From: an uncultured bacterium
GTDB lineage: Bacteria > Muiribacteriota > Ozemobacteria > Ozemobacterales > Ozemobacteraceae
DNA: 64,000 nucleotides
Direction: 5' to 3'
Assembly (NCBI GenBank): GCA_900317935.1
Contig: ONIU01000001.1
Span: 29,477-93,476, forward strand
Below the pieces are notes generated by a model. It did not search any database. It worked only from the letters and a program-made list of their open reading frames with translations, and was not told where the DNA came from. The position numbers were made by a program, and so were the translations under genes. Shown in pieces: positions 48,901-56,482 of the stretch (positions are counted from its first letter, which is position 1; the number at the start of each line of letters is the position of its first letter).

Positions 48901-51900
48901 AATGCTTGAAAAGCATAGTTATCAAACTCTTCAGATGTCTGAGAAGTAGTTGTCTGATACATATAAAGATATGGTGGTGGCGGTGATGAACCATCTAGAG
49001 TTATTGCTTGGTTTTTTGAACCACCGATTGCTGTGAGATCTATAGATACCGTTAACGGTTCATTTGATGTTAATGCAAAAGTTACTTTAGATATTGCCTT
49101 TGAATTTTCTGTGTAATTGATTCTTTGATTATTTGTAATGTTGTCTGCTATTGCTAAAAATCCCAGGACTTCCGGCGGTTTATTGTCTATTGTTAATTCT
49201 CTTGTTTGACTACTTACAGAGTTGTCGCAACCGTCAAAAACGGTTACCGTCCATGACGCATTTACATTATCCAAAGAACCTGTTGCTATTGTTACATTGT
49301 ATGTATAAATTCCAATGTTTGCTGCGTCATAGTCCATATAGACGGTGCCTAGTTCTGGATTTAATGTGGTCAAATCAAGTCTTGGTCTTTCTCCATCATT
49401 ACCTGATACGTTTACTTTGAACGAAATTGTATCGCCAATCTTAAGAGGTGTGCTTCCACTTGTTCCTACTGTTATAGAATTTATTACGGGTGGGTTAAAA
49501 TCAACTTTTTGAAATGAGTTGCTTTTTTTTACTACTCTATTACCGGATTTATCATACATGGTGAGAGTGAACTGATAATTTGTCTGTTCATCTAATCCTA
49601 TTGCTTCTGTAGCGACTATCGTTAGGTTATAGAGGTTTGTTCCTTCATTAAGTCTTACGAGATTTGATGTGGTTGGCAATGGTAGTATATTTAGATTACT
49701 GTCTAAATATGTCATTGTATCATCTGTTAGCTTGCATAAATAAGTTACATCTAATGTGGCTGTTGCATGGTCGTCTGTTCCTGATTCTCTTGCATAAGGC
49801 AAGATAAAGTTGATTGTTTTCTTTATGTTTATTGAATCAGGAAATTTGTCAACCGTTGATGTGTGATTTGTGAGTGTTATTATTGGGTCTAATGGGTCTG
49901 GTGGATTCTGGTCTAATTCCATGAAGGTGAAAGATGCGTTAAAAGTGTCACCAGTTGATTGCTTAATCGCAAGATTCCCTGCATTGTCTATTATTTTGAC
50001 AGGGAAAACTGCTCCATTATTGATTGGACCTGTTGCTATATCGAAACTTAAGGAAAATTCGTTCCCAAGCGATGTCATGTATTCTTTTCCATGGTTACCT
50101 AACTGAGTCAGGTCTATTTCGACTGTAGTCCCATCTCCGGCATTTTCTAATAATACTTTAGTGGTAATGCTGTCTCCGATAATAATATATGGAGGATTTT
50201 GTCTTACTTTTATATCACTTTGCTCGATATATACAGGAGGTTCATTATCTACCGCTCTTTTTAATTCTGCATTTGAAATGTTTCCGTAATTATCTCTTGC
50301 TACCAGGATGAATGTATAATCAGGTTCGTCTACTGTCCCTCTTGCAACTATATGTCTATATTGCCAGTTATTTCCTGAAGTGTTTGTTAAATCCTTTAAT
50401 CCTGAATTGTCTAAGCTTGTTAAATCTATCGTTACTGGGTTTTCTGTAGCATTCGCTCCTGTAATATTAGCTGTAAAGGTTATTCTGTCTTTATTCAGAA
50501 TACTGCCATCTATGCCTGTCGCGCCTGTAATGTCAAAACTTTGAATTACTGGGCCTACATTATCTATTAAAATTGGTGGGGTTGTGTTTTTGGTTTTTGT
50601 ATTGCTGTAACGGTCTGTTGCTGTGACTTCAAATGTTACATATTCTCCATCCATTTGAACAGTTGTTAGGGGATTTGTGTAAGTTCCTATATACAGACCT
50701 AATGTGTCGTCATAATCTAAGGCTAGTGTGGATCCGCCGACAGGTGACATGTCAACAACTACTGTTGTCATGCTTGGGTCGGTAGTTACTATGTTAGAGT
50801 AAAAATAGAGCTTTGAAGTTGCTGTGGCAACAGGATTTTCTTTGTTTTCTGCAGAAAAAACCTTAACTCTAGAGTTTCTATGTGCAAATTCCCCTAAGTC
50901 TACTATATTGCCGTATGTTGCCTCTCTTACAGTTGTGTTTCCTGCTTTATCTTTTGCAGTAAATTGGAATGTCAGAGTATTGTCATAGTAACAGGTTTGG
51001 TCTGTTGGTAGGGTCAAAGTTCCCTGAAAAGTAGCAGAACTACCGGCTGTCGGATTCCCATTTGCAACTAAATTAATAGGAAATAATCCACCGAAAGCTG
51101 TTGCGTGATTGTTGGTTAGTTCATTACTTCTTACTGTAACTGTGTCACCGTCATAATTAGTTATTGTTGCAGTAAATGATAGTTGATGCCCAGGTATTGC
51201 TACCACATTTCCTGCGTTGTTTGAAACGGTTGCTGTAAAATTAGGCCCTTTGCTGTCTATGGGTAGATTCAACGTGTCGTTGTTTTGGTAAGTTGTTGTA
51301 TTTCCTACACTGTCTGATAACGTTATGTTGCAGGGTAATACTAACTCATAATTATTTGGCACTGTAAATTCACGTTTAAAAACATTTGTGGATGGATGAT
51401 ACATAGATATCTGGCCGATACCTATAGGCGATAAATCCAATAGTATTTGTTCTACGTCATTATCAGTTACATTTTGGGTTAATTCTACTACATCGCCAGC
51501 TTTTAAAATTCTGCCTGTAGTGTAGTTTGCGTTATTAACTTTGCAAGTCATAGCTCCACTTCTTGCAGGAGCTTTATTGTTGACGGAAATTGAGCCTATT
51601 GTTTGTGCTGAGGATGTGTTTGTTGTTGTACCGTCTGATTCTGTTATAACACAACTTATTGTAACGGTTCCGTTGTTTAAGGTTCCTGGGGCAACGGTTA
51701 AGTTTGCTGTTGCTATGAAAACATTCCCGCCTGCAGCAGTAGCAGTTACGGTTACAGGATTACACATTCCTGGAGCTCTTATTATTACTTGAGAAGCATT
51801 TACATTTGCTAAAGAAAGTTGGTAAGTTAAACCTATACTTATTACGTCATTGGTTCCTACTGGACTCCTTGGTGGGTTCATGTTTGTAACTAAGTTTGAT

Positions 51901-51998
51901 AAAGCACCTGAGGCAGATTTGATTATAATAAAGATAAAAAAGAGAGAAAAAAGAAAATATTTCATTTTTCTTCTAAGATTAACTTGTTTAAAAAACAT
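39957..51998 (-). CDS. Giant secreted protein with many Ig-like domains and a FlgD-like C-terminus
   Basis: 4013 residues. The start at 51998 has AGGAG 5 bases upstream; the internal ATG at residue 12 begins a cleaner signal peptide (MKYFLFSLFFIFIIIKSASG). The body is a long chain of Ig-like domains marked by D-x-x-P-P boundaries and D-x-(A/S)-G-N strands. From about residue 1850 to 3250 a larger unit of roughly 335-360 residues recurs four times, each beginning with an SbsA-like segment (ATFTVKFAELMDTTITP, FLVTFDKIMNRSVTP and similar) and its closing DLAGN. The last 110 residues (YPNPAKNNMTIRIR ... IYDVAGHKV ... WDLRNKKGKKVANGVYIAKL) form a FlgD-type Ig domain. Likely a cell-surface stalk or adhesin. 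Divergent from the pseudopilin operon. Confidence 0.85.
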   Translation of the reverse strand: MFFKQVNLRRKMKYFLFSLFFIFIIIKSASGALSNLVTNMNPPRSPVGTNDVISIGLTYQLSLANVNASQVIIRAPGMCNPVTVTATAAGGNVFIATANLTVAPGTLNNGTVTISCVITESDGTTTNTSSAQTIGSISVNNKAPARSGAMTCKVNNANYTTGRILKAGDVVELTQNVTDNDVEQILLDLSPIGIGQISMYHPSTNVFKREFTVPNNYELVLPCNITLSDSVGNTTTYQNNDTLNLPIDSKGPNFTATVSNNAGNVVAIPGHQLSFTATITNYDGDTVTVRSNELTNNHATAFGGLFPINLVANGNPTAGSSATFQGTLTLPTDQTCYYDNTLTFQFTAKDKAGNTTVREATYGNIVDLGEFAHRNSRVKVFSAENKENPVATATSKLYFYSNIVTTDPSMTTVVVDMSPVGGSTLALDYDDTLGLYIGTYTNPLTTVQMDGEYVTFEVTATDRYSNTKTKNTTPPILIDNVGPVIQSFDITGATGIDGSILNKDRITFTANITGANATENPVTIDLTSLDNSGLKDLTNTSGNNWQYRHIVARGTVDEPDYTFILVARDNYGNISNAELKRAVDNEPPVYIEQSDIKVRQNPPYIIIGDSITTKVLLENAGDGTTVEIDLTQLGNHGKEYMTSLGNEFSLSFDIATGPINNGAVFPVKIIDNAGNLAIKQSTGDTFNASFTFMELDQNPPDPLDPIITLTNHTSTVDKFPDSINIKKTINFILPYARESGTDDHATATLDVTYLCKLTDDTMTYLDSNLNILPLPTTSNLVRLNEGTNLYNLTIVATEAIGLDEQTNYQFTLTMYDKSGNRVVKKSNSFQKVDFNPPVINSITVGTSGSTPLKIGDTISFKVNVSGNDGERPRLDLTTLNPELGTVYMDYDAANIGIYTYNVTIATGSLDNVNASWTVTVFDGCDNSVSSQTRELTIDNKPPEVLGFLAIADNITNNQRINYTENSKAISKVTFALTSNEPLTVSIDLTAIGGSKNQAITLDGSSPPPPYLYMYQTTTSQTSEEFDNYAFQALITDVHGNKALINTQEIRTVDCQVPIITSMLCGAEISARTDSLPFPKNPNIVRIGDTITFYASMTAGLDATASVTFTVNPGIASISKEMTLNEAKERLEVSFTIKAPNVVENGATWGELNLNNLTYKITAADDAGNIAVPVDNTTDFVVKNVYPTIASYSLIINPDFEDIGILNIASGTDRMSRDLLIASATLDNNAIISTASLDLTNINGPANYYMASITNSIVNNSGNGIDVASYSKVDYLEVPIPITIYDEAGYSCNSSHGLKLDTKVPEITQITFDGEKIIVYFSETIYNIDKNQWILIGSSTVGTEIRLDLSDTSLAPTWNELFEEIEIHLSIDGRREVTGWASSPLYMEVKRSTTSAAAEDAHKNWLTTYSYFPITITDSSWREEPAISNFAMTHDWPNTIYFDLQFSQEMDTSTFVASDAVLFVDDPGLTEFSDVSYDSWYVIQKEDNCNWSDNKNLRITLSDNGRDWIAAKLTNDPARKIKLAQKSSANRMVTSIFNKKLKYYTIESPLEATDNRESNPITALNVLSSPQPVIDLASASLTLTFTDRVMLFNDNFRTENETDPLMGMPIPSNNKGSKLHLNNIYLFNLENDNSIRLQCKPIIASDNEFASKTVKISLTETDIDNILNFYNSSEDPINWGLQIEAGAFINLWSMGNTKYKPTTPGTVNLIEATPTDNAAIIAASVSDPPPTKDDAENFIFEFELTKIKAGEITLPFLTTSSPTAAIFEISTGDRIASATFTGWNKRTVRNTERTIAAFKMAEDFNKDVDGVPAELRIYGLKDVFGNETPVQIASYVYDINQKNNSAITGFNTASEAFIIDNVAPTAAITPVLVGITKAGQQIFSVTYSEAMDTSSIPSLTLATESSVIGLSFIRWENADQTAIFSNNQAITPETPNGKWVYKLSGGKDLAGNAFASSETEVTIKSEIPRILANSMHLYSIRKNIDNNNVVVDKPLNFDASPDYTEISIKYVDANTENLPHSICFYNTSDQQIGSATLVQNGINATATFSLADFDSVPTNNSEVTIKVRDMAGNTTDVIGSINYYAIAPQVTEMTLSGVATISSGIYYYRTELDDMSFTGKLNAPFNNPLNLLIASYAMPMSPVATMTQSTESILTTNYTSSFGKYLAENTYTIYIADEAGNLHTNTAPLMLVVDDTPPEIESIIPGPTDMVANTPIGMATFTVKFAELMDTTITPILVLATSTMNAQIDMKFVGWGEDLMTASFTNSVNIVSTYPVGIYNYRVMDAKDLAGNVIGNTPDSFTTDVQPKGPGVSNLTILTLQPDISDEVFENKAYNPIKYNAGDEASVTFKLDYVSGPFNTPHQLLVYDESNNNIATLSVTAANPGFANWNGGDIPTTDATYFFKITDDLSNISPETGYLEWTFKVDTTTPDITAINFDDGGIGQTQGGIRYYSPSVPATFTVTTTETDDLMLIASSTATSTYIITASTSHSISFGSDLTDGDYNLSVSDLAGNINETASITIRVDSIPPQVNTAFACDELLAPIPMIGKTASFLVTFDKIMNRSVTPTVQLATDTAFGTTEIATLTFKNWEDDQTCIFETSNVFDTINFPVGTASIIVSGARDLAGNFIATSTYGEVEVISQPPRFSLSLTSQQTMLDNNYLTDAPFSLRAEPNVGTLTIQYDTITTKGPYALDHTLLLFDGSGVQIATHTLTGGATEITVNPAFFGDFEAGITPPTEFAGSFTVMLQDSVGNVASDTNEFAINYDSIAPKLTDIISLEGISSGSPLICSYYNPDILGSLTTNLVLNASDAIKLVVYGVSSSPYEIIATRTYQMPLTNALTYTYDGKLEDIYGTPLPEGTYKVAAIDMAGNFAEFYSLPGFVITANLIIDKTAPTVLVATMTEQQYISSGEAGMATFSVQFDESMFENAYQYLEIATTSYTIPCRFVRMETTAIASDTAIFETSVAIPSTIPQGIYNYHIIGTDLTGNRVETDFGEIFVKSAGPIVSSIQTFSYQQTTASDTLDSGNEMHYDDVFSFNVEPNAATMTIKLSEEPDGDPALVYLTFLKKVTVNQQTQEVIVASYPLALDGNLMATFTWDAATEPIVATTATFIIRIADVNSDLSYYSYNWTVDSEAPTYTGIVFNSGINFPASETVYLNPYRHTNFEVMFKNLVDMNPRLRIRSEVSTDTYPLTALSSNGWKTLFRGKYSRERENPDDMMPDGVYYVGLVDQAGNTAASDTEDLYKLIIDTKNPEIGTYTLKINGSVIGSYCAPTEAKPLVISLETDEPLTATGAYYIDVYNAGSVRVNRLNLIDNGGTLEASWNAKNEAGETVSDGVYTFRVSDLCGNTSTNATSTTAITSPFQVMSPAVQTGSSTIKLWFNHGIDPGSLGVTPISCQPPLTISDIHIEDERAIAFTVTGMTHGASYTLSVQDSITNIYGSTLSTTASSATFFADVKGPAIVGTSYDRINSQGEIMIVFDQPIDKTTGEATSSYLIQDVAGNSIPITSAILQSDGQTVLLIASGTFIENADYKVKAPGVKDELGNDSCESSINGFSFKGRDVTPPKFVISAFSNAANENDIIIIAVSNEELIRVPTLTIYHGTASPKSLIMQKNETNPLAFMAAASLKASNGQSGTLKVEGEDLNGNKGSDSDSFVIANVKTSSSQRLASADEQFSLSFDENSLKADATVKILKRNIVKDENATGTIRTALQNEYTVMRGLRASVTTQDEEAANAELTPLTDAYEAALPSSKINKGVIASMKVPESASQTTGLGLFYQKNGSWKFISSNITPEKEIKARITSTQIFAIMRDSVAPSIKLDESVDLSKAFETARPEFAGTIRDFGSGIDTNTVQAKIDNNVQSISLDNNGNFKFKSLSELINGNHDLTIIAKDKTGNQATSGSMRFALVLPFEFKQIIQYPNPAKNNMTIRIRTNSTGINCNIRIKIYDVAGHKVADFDESDVIDKNDGNYEVRWDLRNKKGKKVANGVYIAKLEAINPETGKKVKATLKLAVLK

Positions 51999-52169
51999 CT
52001 CATCTCCTGGAATGAAGCCAATAAGGAGAGTATTGTCTCCATTCGTAATCGTCTAATATATTAGTTCCTTCCTAACATGGTAATTTATTCTTTAAAAAAG
52101 TACAAGCCCTTTTATGAATTTTTTATTACTTAATTGCATTTTTATTGGCTTAAAATACTCTAATCTTTA

Positions 52170-52967
52170 TTGGCATTTATCTTTAATAATATAAAAAAAT
52201 TGACAATGGCATTTAATTTGCTAATAATAAATATATTGTTTATGTACAGAAACGGCACAATTAAACTTTATATTTTTGTGATTCTTATGCTCTCTTGCAG
52301 AATCACCCTTTGTTCTGCCTGCAGTCTTGCTTTGCATGATTGGCAACTAAAGCTTTTTTTTAAAATTCCGATAAACGCCCCTTTTATTCCTTTGTCTGAA
52401 ATAGCTGTAATTCAGAGCCATTTTAAAAAAGCTGTTACAGATAGAATTTTCTGGGTTACAAAGCCTGGTGTTTTGTCGCCTTATCTTGATTTTATTATTT
52501 CTTTTGTGGATGGCTGGGCTTCTCAAGCTAAGTGGAAGATTGTTGCTGACAATAAATCTGTTATTAAATTGGCAAAATCTTTCGCAAAAGATGAAAATAA
52601 GCCCTTGATTGTTGGCTCAGATAAAAATTTTCTTAAAGTAGCTGTTTTTCTAGATGCTAATTCTAAGAACAATTGCGTTCAGATTGTTTTAGCTCAAGAC
52701 AGCCGTATAAGATGTATTTTTCAAGACCCACAGAACCCTTGGGCTCAAGAGTTCAACGTGCAAAGCTGGTTTTCTTTAATATTTTACAAATTGCCGATTC
52801 CTGGTAATATTTTATCTTTCTCTGCTTACCCTGTTGATGGAAATAGAGCTTCTATTTACGAAGACCACCCTTTGGTTGAATCTCTTTTAAGTAAAAAGTG
52901 TCTTATGCGTAGGCCAGATTTAGTTGTAGACCCATATTCTTTTGATTTTCCGGATTTGCCAGAATGA
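52170..52967 (+). CDS. Exported protein of unknown function, first gene of the pseudopilin/OmpH-like operon
   Basis: 265 residues from the first ATG; the true start may be the later ATG at 52242, which gives a normal signal peptide (MYRNGTIKLYIFVILMLSC, cut near LCSA). No strong ribosome site separates the choices. The mature part has no recognisable domain and ends DLVVDPYSFDFPDLPE. The stop overlaps the next start by 4 bases (ATGA), and the operon continues with OmpH-like and pseudopilin genes, so a role in assembling the same surface structure is likely but unproven. Confidence 0.55.
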   Translation: MAFIFNNIKKLTMAFNLLIINILFMYRNGTIKLYIFVILMLSCRITLCSACSLALHDWQLKLFFKIPINAPFIPLSEIAVIQSHFKKAVTDRIFWVTKPGVLSPYLDFIISFVDGWASQAKWKIVADNKSVIKLAKSFAKDENKPLIVGSDKNFLKVAVFLDANSKNNCVQIVLAQDSRIRCIFQDPQNPWAQEFNVQSWFSLIFYKLPIPGNILSFSAYPVDGNRASIYEDHPLVESLLSKKCLMRRPDLVVDPYSFDFPDLPE

Positions 52968-53623
52968 TTAGTTTTGTAAAAAAATTGTTACTTTTTGCTT
53001 TTTTAGCTTCTTCACTGCCTTTGTCAGGGCAGACTTTCGGTGAGGCTGATTTAGAACGCCTCATAATGAACCACCCTATGATGAAAAATTATGATGCTAA
53101 GACTGGTCACTTTAAGAATACTCCACATGAATTAAGAGAAGTTTCAGATTTAAAGGCTGAGAACGCTTCGTTGACTGCTGAAGTTGAACGTATCAAAGCT
53201 GAAGAACAAAATAATTCTCTTGATGTGATTTCTAATGAAATTGAAGATGAAGAAGCTATTTGGAGCGGTATTTCTTCTTTATCGAAAAAAAAGCAGGAAC
53301 TTGAAAATAAAATACAAAAAAATACAGAGTTGATTGAAAGTGGTGGAGACCCTGGTTATACAAAGCTTTACCCAATTGTCGACAATATGTGTAATGATAT
53401 ATTTATTCCGCTATATAATAAAGATAGAGTTATATTGAATAAGCTTCCTAGATATCTCTCTAAAAAGCCTGAGTTAGAGGGAAAAGATATGCATAGCTTT
53501 TGGTTTGAACCTAATGAAGATGTGCTTTGTTCTTATCTGCAATATGCTTCTTTTATCGCTCTTATTTTCCCATCTGCAGATAAGACCATTCTTTTTCAAA
53601 AACCTTCTGGAGATAATAAATGA
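52964..53623 (+). CDS. OmpH/Skp-like periplasmic protein, short paralogue 1
   Basis: 219 residues with a signal peptide (MISFVKKLLLFAFLASSLPLSG). The mature protein begins FGEADLERLIMNHPMMKNYD and continues into a coiled coil (about 60-120, rich in Glu, Lys and Leu). The HP-x-M-x-x-(Y/F) motif before a coiled coil is shared with the two other exported proteins of this operon and corresponds to the start of OmpH/Skp-type chaperones. It overlaps both neighbours by 4 bases, indicating coupled translation. The canonical I-D-x-x-x-V strand is weaker here than in the paralogues, so it may be specialised. Confidence 0.55.
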   Translation: MISFVKKLLLFAFLASSLPLSGQTFGEADLERLIMNHPMMKNYDAKTGHFKNTPHELREVSDLKAENASLTAEVERIKAEEQNNSLDVISNEIEDEEAIWSGISSLSKKKQELENKIQKNTELIESGGDPGYTKLYPIVDNMCNDIFIPLYNKDRVILNKLPRYLSKKPELEGKDMHSFWFEPNEDVLCSYLQYASFIALIFPSADKTILFQKPSGDNK

Positions 53624-54555
53624 AAGTTTTTAAACTTATATTCTTTTTATTTTTTATGTTTCTTATAACACAATCTGTATGGGCTATAAATGCTAATGAA
53701 GTTGCCACTATAGATTTGTCTATGGCTTTGTGTTTGCACCCCAAAATGTCTTTGTTTGATTTTAACAGAATTGGTTTTTATAAGGTTGAATTTGGGTTAA
53801 CTGAAGAAGAATTCTATGCAAAAACCGAGACTCTTCGTGCTTCTGCTCCAGACAGAAGTGATGAATTAAATAAAATTCAAAAAGAATTAGATGATGTTTA
53901 TAAAGAACGTGATTCATTTTCTGATTACTATGTTAATGCTGATGAAGAAAAATTGAAAAAACTTGAAAAATTAAGAGAAGCTTCTTTTGCTAAGGAAAAA
54001 GAGTTAAATGATAAAATTCTAGATATTAATCATCAGACAGCAAATTTTGATTTAACCTCACCTAAAGAAACTTTGGTAATAATTGAAGAAATAGAAAAAG
54101 ATATTTTTGAAGCAATTAATCAGGTGGCAGAAGAAGAAAAATTTACTCTAGTTTTAAATTCTACTGTTGCCGTACCTTATACTTATAACAAAAATTATAT
54201 TAATAGCGAAATATATGGTCAGGGTATTCCAGGTATTAATTTTACGCTTTTTTATTCTTTCTTGGCTATGAATAATTTAGATAGCCCAATTGATGAAGTA
54301 CCTCCTTCAAGAGATTTAATAAATTGGTTGGAACTTACCAGATACCCGAAGACTGTTAATTTGTTGCCTATGAAACCATATCCTTTGGTTTTATCTGGGG
54401 GCAAGAGTATATTGTCATCTGTCATGAAAAAAGTGTATAATAAATATAATATTAAACCTGCTGTATATAATGTGGTCGATTCTGTAATAATAAAAATAGA
54501 ACAGTTACAGAGTGGTAAAAAAGTCGAACAAAAGACAGTTAAATACGATTTCTAA
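53620..54555 (+). CDS. OmpH/Skp-like periplasmic protein, paralogue 2
   Basis: 311 residues. After a signal peptide (MKVFKLIFFLFFMFLITQSVWA) comes VATIDLSMALCLHPKMSLFDF, then a long charged coiled coil (about 60-140) and the region LVIIEEIEKDIFEAINQVAEEEKFTLVLN, which is the helix-plus-strand end of OmpH proteins (compare EIKTYAQRAADQKGVSIVLN in the third paralogue). Skp/OmpH chaperones hold outer-membrane proteins in the periplasm; this longer form has an additional C-terminal 120 residues. It follows the first paralogue by a 4-base overlap and precedes three pseudopilin genes. Confidence 0.65.
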   Translation: MKVFKLIFFLFFMFLITQSVWAINANEVATIDLSMALCLHPKMSLFDFNRIGFYKVEFGLTEEEFYAKTETLRASAPDRSDELNKIQKELDDVYKERDSFSDYYVNADEEKLKKLEKLREASFAKEKELNDKILDINHQTANFDLTSPKETLVIIEEIEKDIFEAINQVAEEEKFTLVLNSTVAVPYTYNKNYINSEIYGQGIPGINFTLFYSFLAMNNLDSPIDEVPPSRDLINWLELTRYPKTVNLLPMKPYPLVLSGGKSILSSVMKKVYNKYNIKPAVYNVVDSVIIKIEQLQSGKKVEQKTVKYDF

Positions 54556-54580
54556 TTTTTTAATAAGTCGAGTTACATCT

Positions 54581-55378
54581 ATGTTTAGAAATAAAAAGAA
54601 TAAAAATGGTTTTACAGTTGCCGAAGTTTTGGTTGCTGCTGCTATATTCATGGTTTTTTCCGGTGCTCTTTTTTCTATTTATAGAATGGGCAGTCGAATG
54701 TTTGTTTCAGGAGCTTGGAAATTTAACCGTCAGAAAGAAGCTGAGCGTTTTTTTGAAATATTAAAAGAAAGGATTGAACAGGCTTCGAATATAGTAAAAA
54801 TAGATCCAAGTGATAAGAATTCTCAGATATCTAGTAATCCTACTGTTTTTAAAACAAAAAGAGGCACTTTGTTTGAAGTGTTGCCAGGACAAAGATCTTC
54901 TTTGCCTAATAAACAACTGGTTGAATTTGCTGTTTGTAAACCTTGTCAGGTTATTGGCTCTAAAAAATTAGGAATTATTGTTTTGCATAGTTTAACTCTT
55001 GTTCCTGATGATGTAACAGGACTGTATGATCTTTGTTTACGTGTAAAAAGAATTGATGATAATAACTATACTGATTTTTTTACTTTCGGTTGTGCTGATG
55101 CTTTGAAATTGCCTCAGGGCGATTTTCTTGGAAATCCATCAGATTTTGGTTTGCAACCTGTTCCAACTGTTTATAAGCTAAGGGATGTATGTTCTGTGAC
55201 TCTTGATTATTCGCAAGGGTTGGAGGAATCTTCCGAAAAAGGAGATATTAAAGCAATTAAACCTACTTTATTCAATATTACTGTAAAGATGCGTAATCCT
55301 AAACATGAGCAGACTGTTTTAGAAATGGGTTATAAATGTAAGATAGATGGCTCTGTAGAAGTGGAGGCTGTTAATTAA
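54581..55378 (+). CDS. Type II secretion / type IV pilus pseudopilin (PulJ/GspJ-like)
   Basis: 265 residues from the ATG at 54581; the frame is open back to 54512 but that would bury the leader and overlap the upstream gene. The N-terminus MFRNKKNKNG followed by FTVAEVLVAAAIF is a prepilin leader with cleavage after Gly and Glu at position 5 of the mature protein, then the hydrophobic alpha-1 helix. The rest (about 240 residues) is long for a major pilin and fits a minor pseudopilin of the J type (IYRMGSRMFVSGAWKFNRQKEAERFFE). It overlaps the next pseudopilin gene by one base (TAATG). Confidence 0.75.
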   Translation: MFRNKKNKNGFTVAEVLVAAAIFMVFSGALFSIYRMGSRMFVSGAWKFNRQKEAERFFEILKERIEQASNIVKIDPSDKNSQISSNPTVFKTKRGTLFEVLPGQRSSLPNKQLVEFAVCKPCQVIGSKKLGIIVLHSLTLVPDDVTGLYDLCLRVKRIDDNNYTDFFTFGCADALKLPQGDFLGNPSDFGLQPVPTVYKLRDVCSVTLDYSQGLEESSEKGDIKAIKPTLFNITVKMRNPKHEQTVLEMGYKCKIDGSVEVEAVN

Positions 55379-55914
55379 TGCAGAAGCAAATATTAGTCAA
55401 ATCTAAAAGTGCTGTGACTTTAGTTGAAATTCTTCTAGCAGTTGTTTTGATGGCAGGTGCTTTTTTACCTATTATGGGGGTTATGTCATCTTCTATTAAG
55501 GCAACTGAACAGGATGAAAACACTCAGCATGCTGTAATGCTTTGTCAGGAAAAATTAAATGCTGTTTTGCAGATGCCTTTTAATTCATTTGATAATGGTA
55601 CTGTTAATAAAGGGGGCAAAACTAGCGGAGATATTACTGTGACTTTTGGTACGGAACCAAAGGAAGGGGTCAATTTTGTTTCTTCTTTGGTTGTTGAACC
55701 CTATAATGCTGTTTTTAATGTACCAACCTGTGATTTTTCTAAGAAAGGCGAAAATAAAACTAATCCAAAAGCGTGGGGGTTCAGCAACATTCAATATTCC
55801 GTGTCTGATAAGGTAAAGAGATTTACAGTGACAGTTAAATGGAAAGATAAAGGTAGAGATAATGAAAAATTTTATACTCTTTCTTCTCTAAAAGCAGATA
55901 TTAGGGAGAATTGA
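55378..55914 (+). CDS. Pseudopilin (GspI/PilV-like)
   Basis: 178 residues. The leader MQKQILVKSKSA precedes VTLVEILLAVVLMAGAF, with Glu at position 5 after the presumed cleavage (here after Ala instead of Gly). The helix ends LPIMGVMSSSIKATEQDE, and the following QHAVMLCQEKLNAVL segment is typical of the I/V type minor pilins. The C-terminal part is strand-rich. Start overlaps the stop of the upstream pseudopilin (TAATG), and the next gene starts after one base, so the three are translated as a unit. Confidence 0.75.
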   Translation: MQKQILVKSKSAVTLVEILLAVVLMAGAFLPIMGVMSSSIKATEQDENTQHAVMLCQEKLNAVLQMPFNSFDNGTVNKGGKTSGDITVTFGTEPKEGVNFVSSLVVEPYNAVFNVPTCDFSKKGENKTNPKAWGFSNIQYSVSDKVKRFTVTVKWKDKGRDNEKFYTLSSLKADIREN

Positions 55915-55915
55915 T

Positions 55916-56440
55916 ATGAAAAAATCTAGTAATATAAAAAAGGGCAGTGCCGTTGCTCTTTGTTTGGTTTTTGCTACTGTTTTATTGATGATGGGGCTAT
56001 CTTTCAGCAAAATGACTTCCACTTCTAAGAAGCAGACTGTTCAAATAGATGAAAGAATAAAACTAGAATACCTTGCTCATGGGATAACAGAACTTGCTCT
56101 TTTAAAATTCCAGCTTTATCCTGCTGATTTTTATGCTTGTATGGATGCAGCTAATTTAGGTGAGCCTAAACATTTGGTTTCATTTACGACAGGTTCTCCT
56201 GAGTTTCAATTTACTGACAAAAATTCAGAAAATAAATCTGTTTCTTCTTTCAATAGTACTGCTGTTAATTTGCAGTTAGCTAGTATGACTATTTTAACAA
56301 ATGACAAGTGGAATAACGAAGTTCTTTATATTGAAGCCATTGCAAATTATAATGATCAGTATAATAAAAATATTGATAAAAAAGTCACAAGACTTGTTGA
56401 TTTAAATAGAAGAAGTTTAAACCCATATGCAAAAAAATAA
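55916..56440 (+). CDS. PilX/GspK-like minor pseudopilin
   Basis: 174 residues. MKKSSNIKKGSAVALCLVFATVLLMMG resembles the K/R-G-x-A-L start of PilX- and GspK-type minor pilins, which lack the usual Glu at position 5. A single N-terminal helix is followed by an ERIKLEYLAHGITELALLKF amphipathic segment and a small globular part. It directly follows the GspI-like gene with one base between stop and start. Membership of the pilus-like complex is inferred from position and N-terminus. Confidence 0.6.
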   Translation: MKKSSNIKKGSAVALCLVFATVLLMMGLSFSKMTSTSKKQTVQIDERIKLEYLAHGITELALLKFQLYPADFYACMDAANLGEPKHLVSFTTGSPEFQFTDKNSENKSVSSFNSTAVNLQLASMTILTNDKWNNEVLYIEAIANYNDQYNKNIDKKVTRLVDLNRRSLNPYAKK

Positions 56441-56482
56441 TAGTAAATAACAAAATATAAATAATAATAGGAATAATTATAT

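Noticed and set aside
40168..51792. Many plus-strand open frames of 60-130 codons opposite the 4013-residue gene
   Set aside because: They are antisense shadows of a long repetitive coding frame, with no ribosome sites, no domain and no consistent codon pattern.
51670..51998. T9SS-type secretion of the giant protein suggested by its YPNPA C-terminal domain
   Set aside because: The C-terminal domain fits FlgD-like Ig domains equally well, there is no lysine-rich T9SS end signature I can trust, and no T9SS genes are in the window.
54512..54580. Upstream start for the first pseudopilin
   Set aside because: It would add 23 residues before the prepilin leader and overlap the upstream gene; the ATG at 54581 gives a normal leader.
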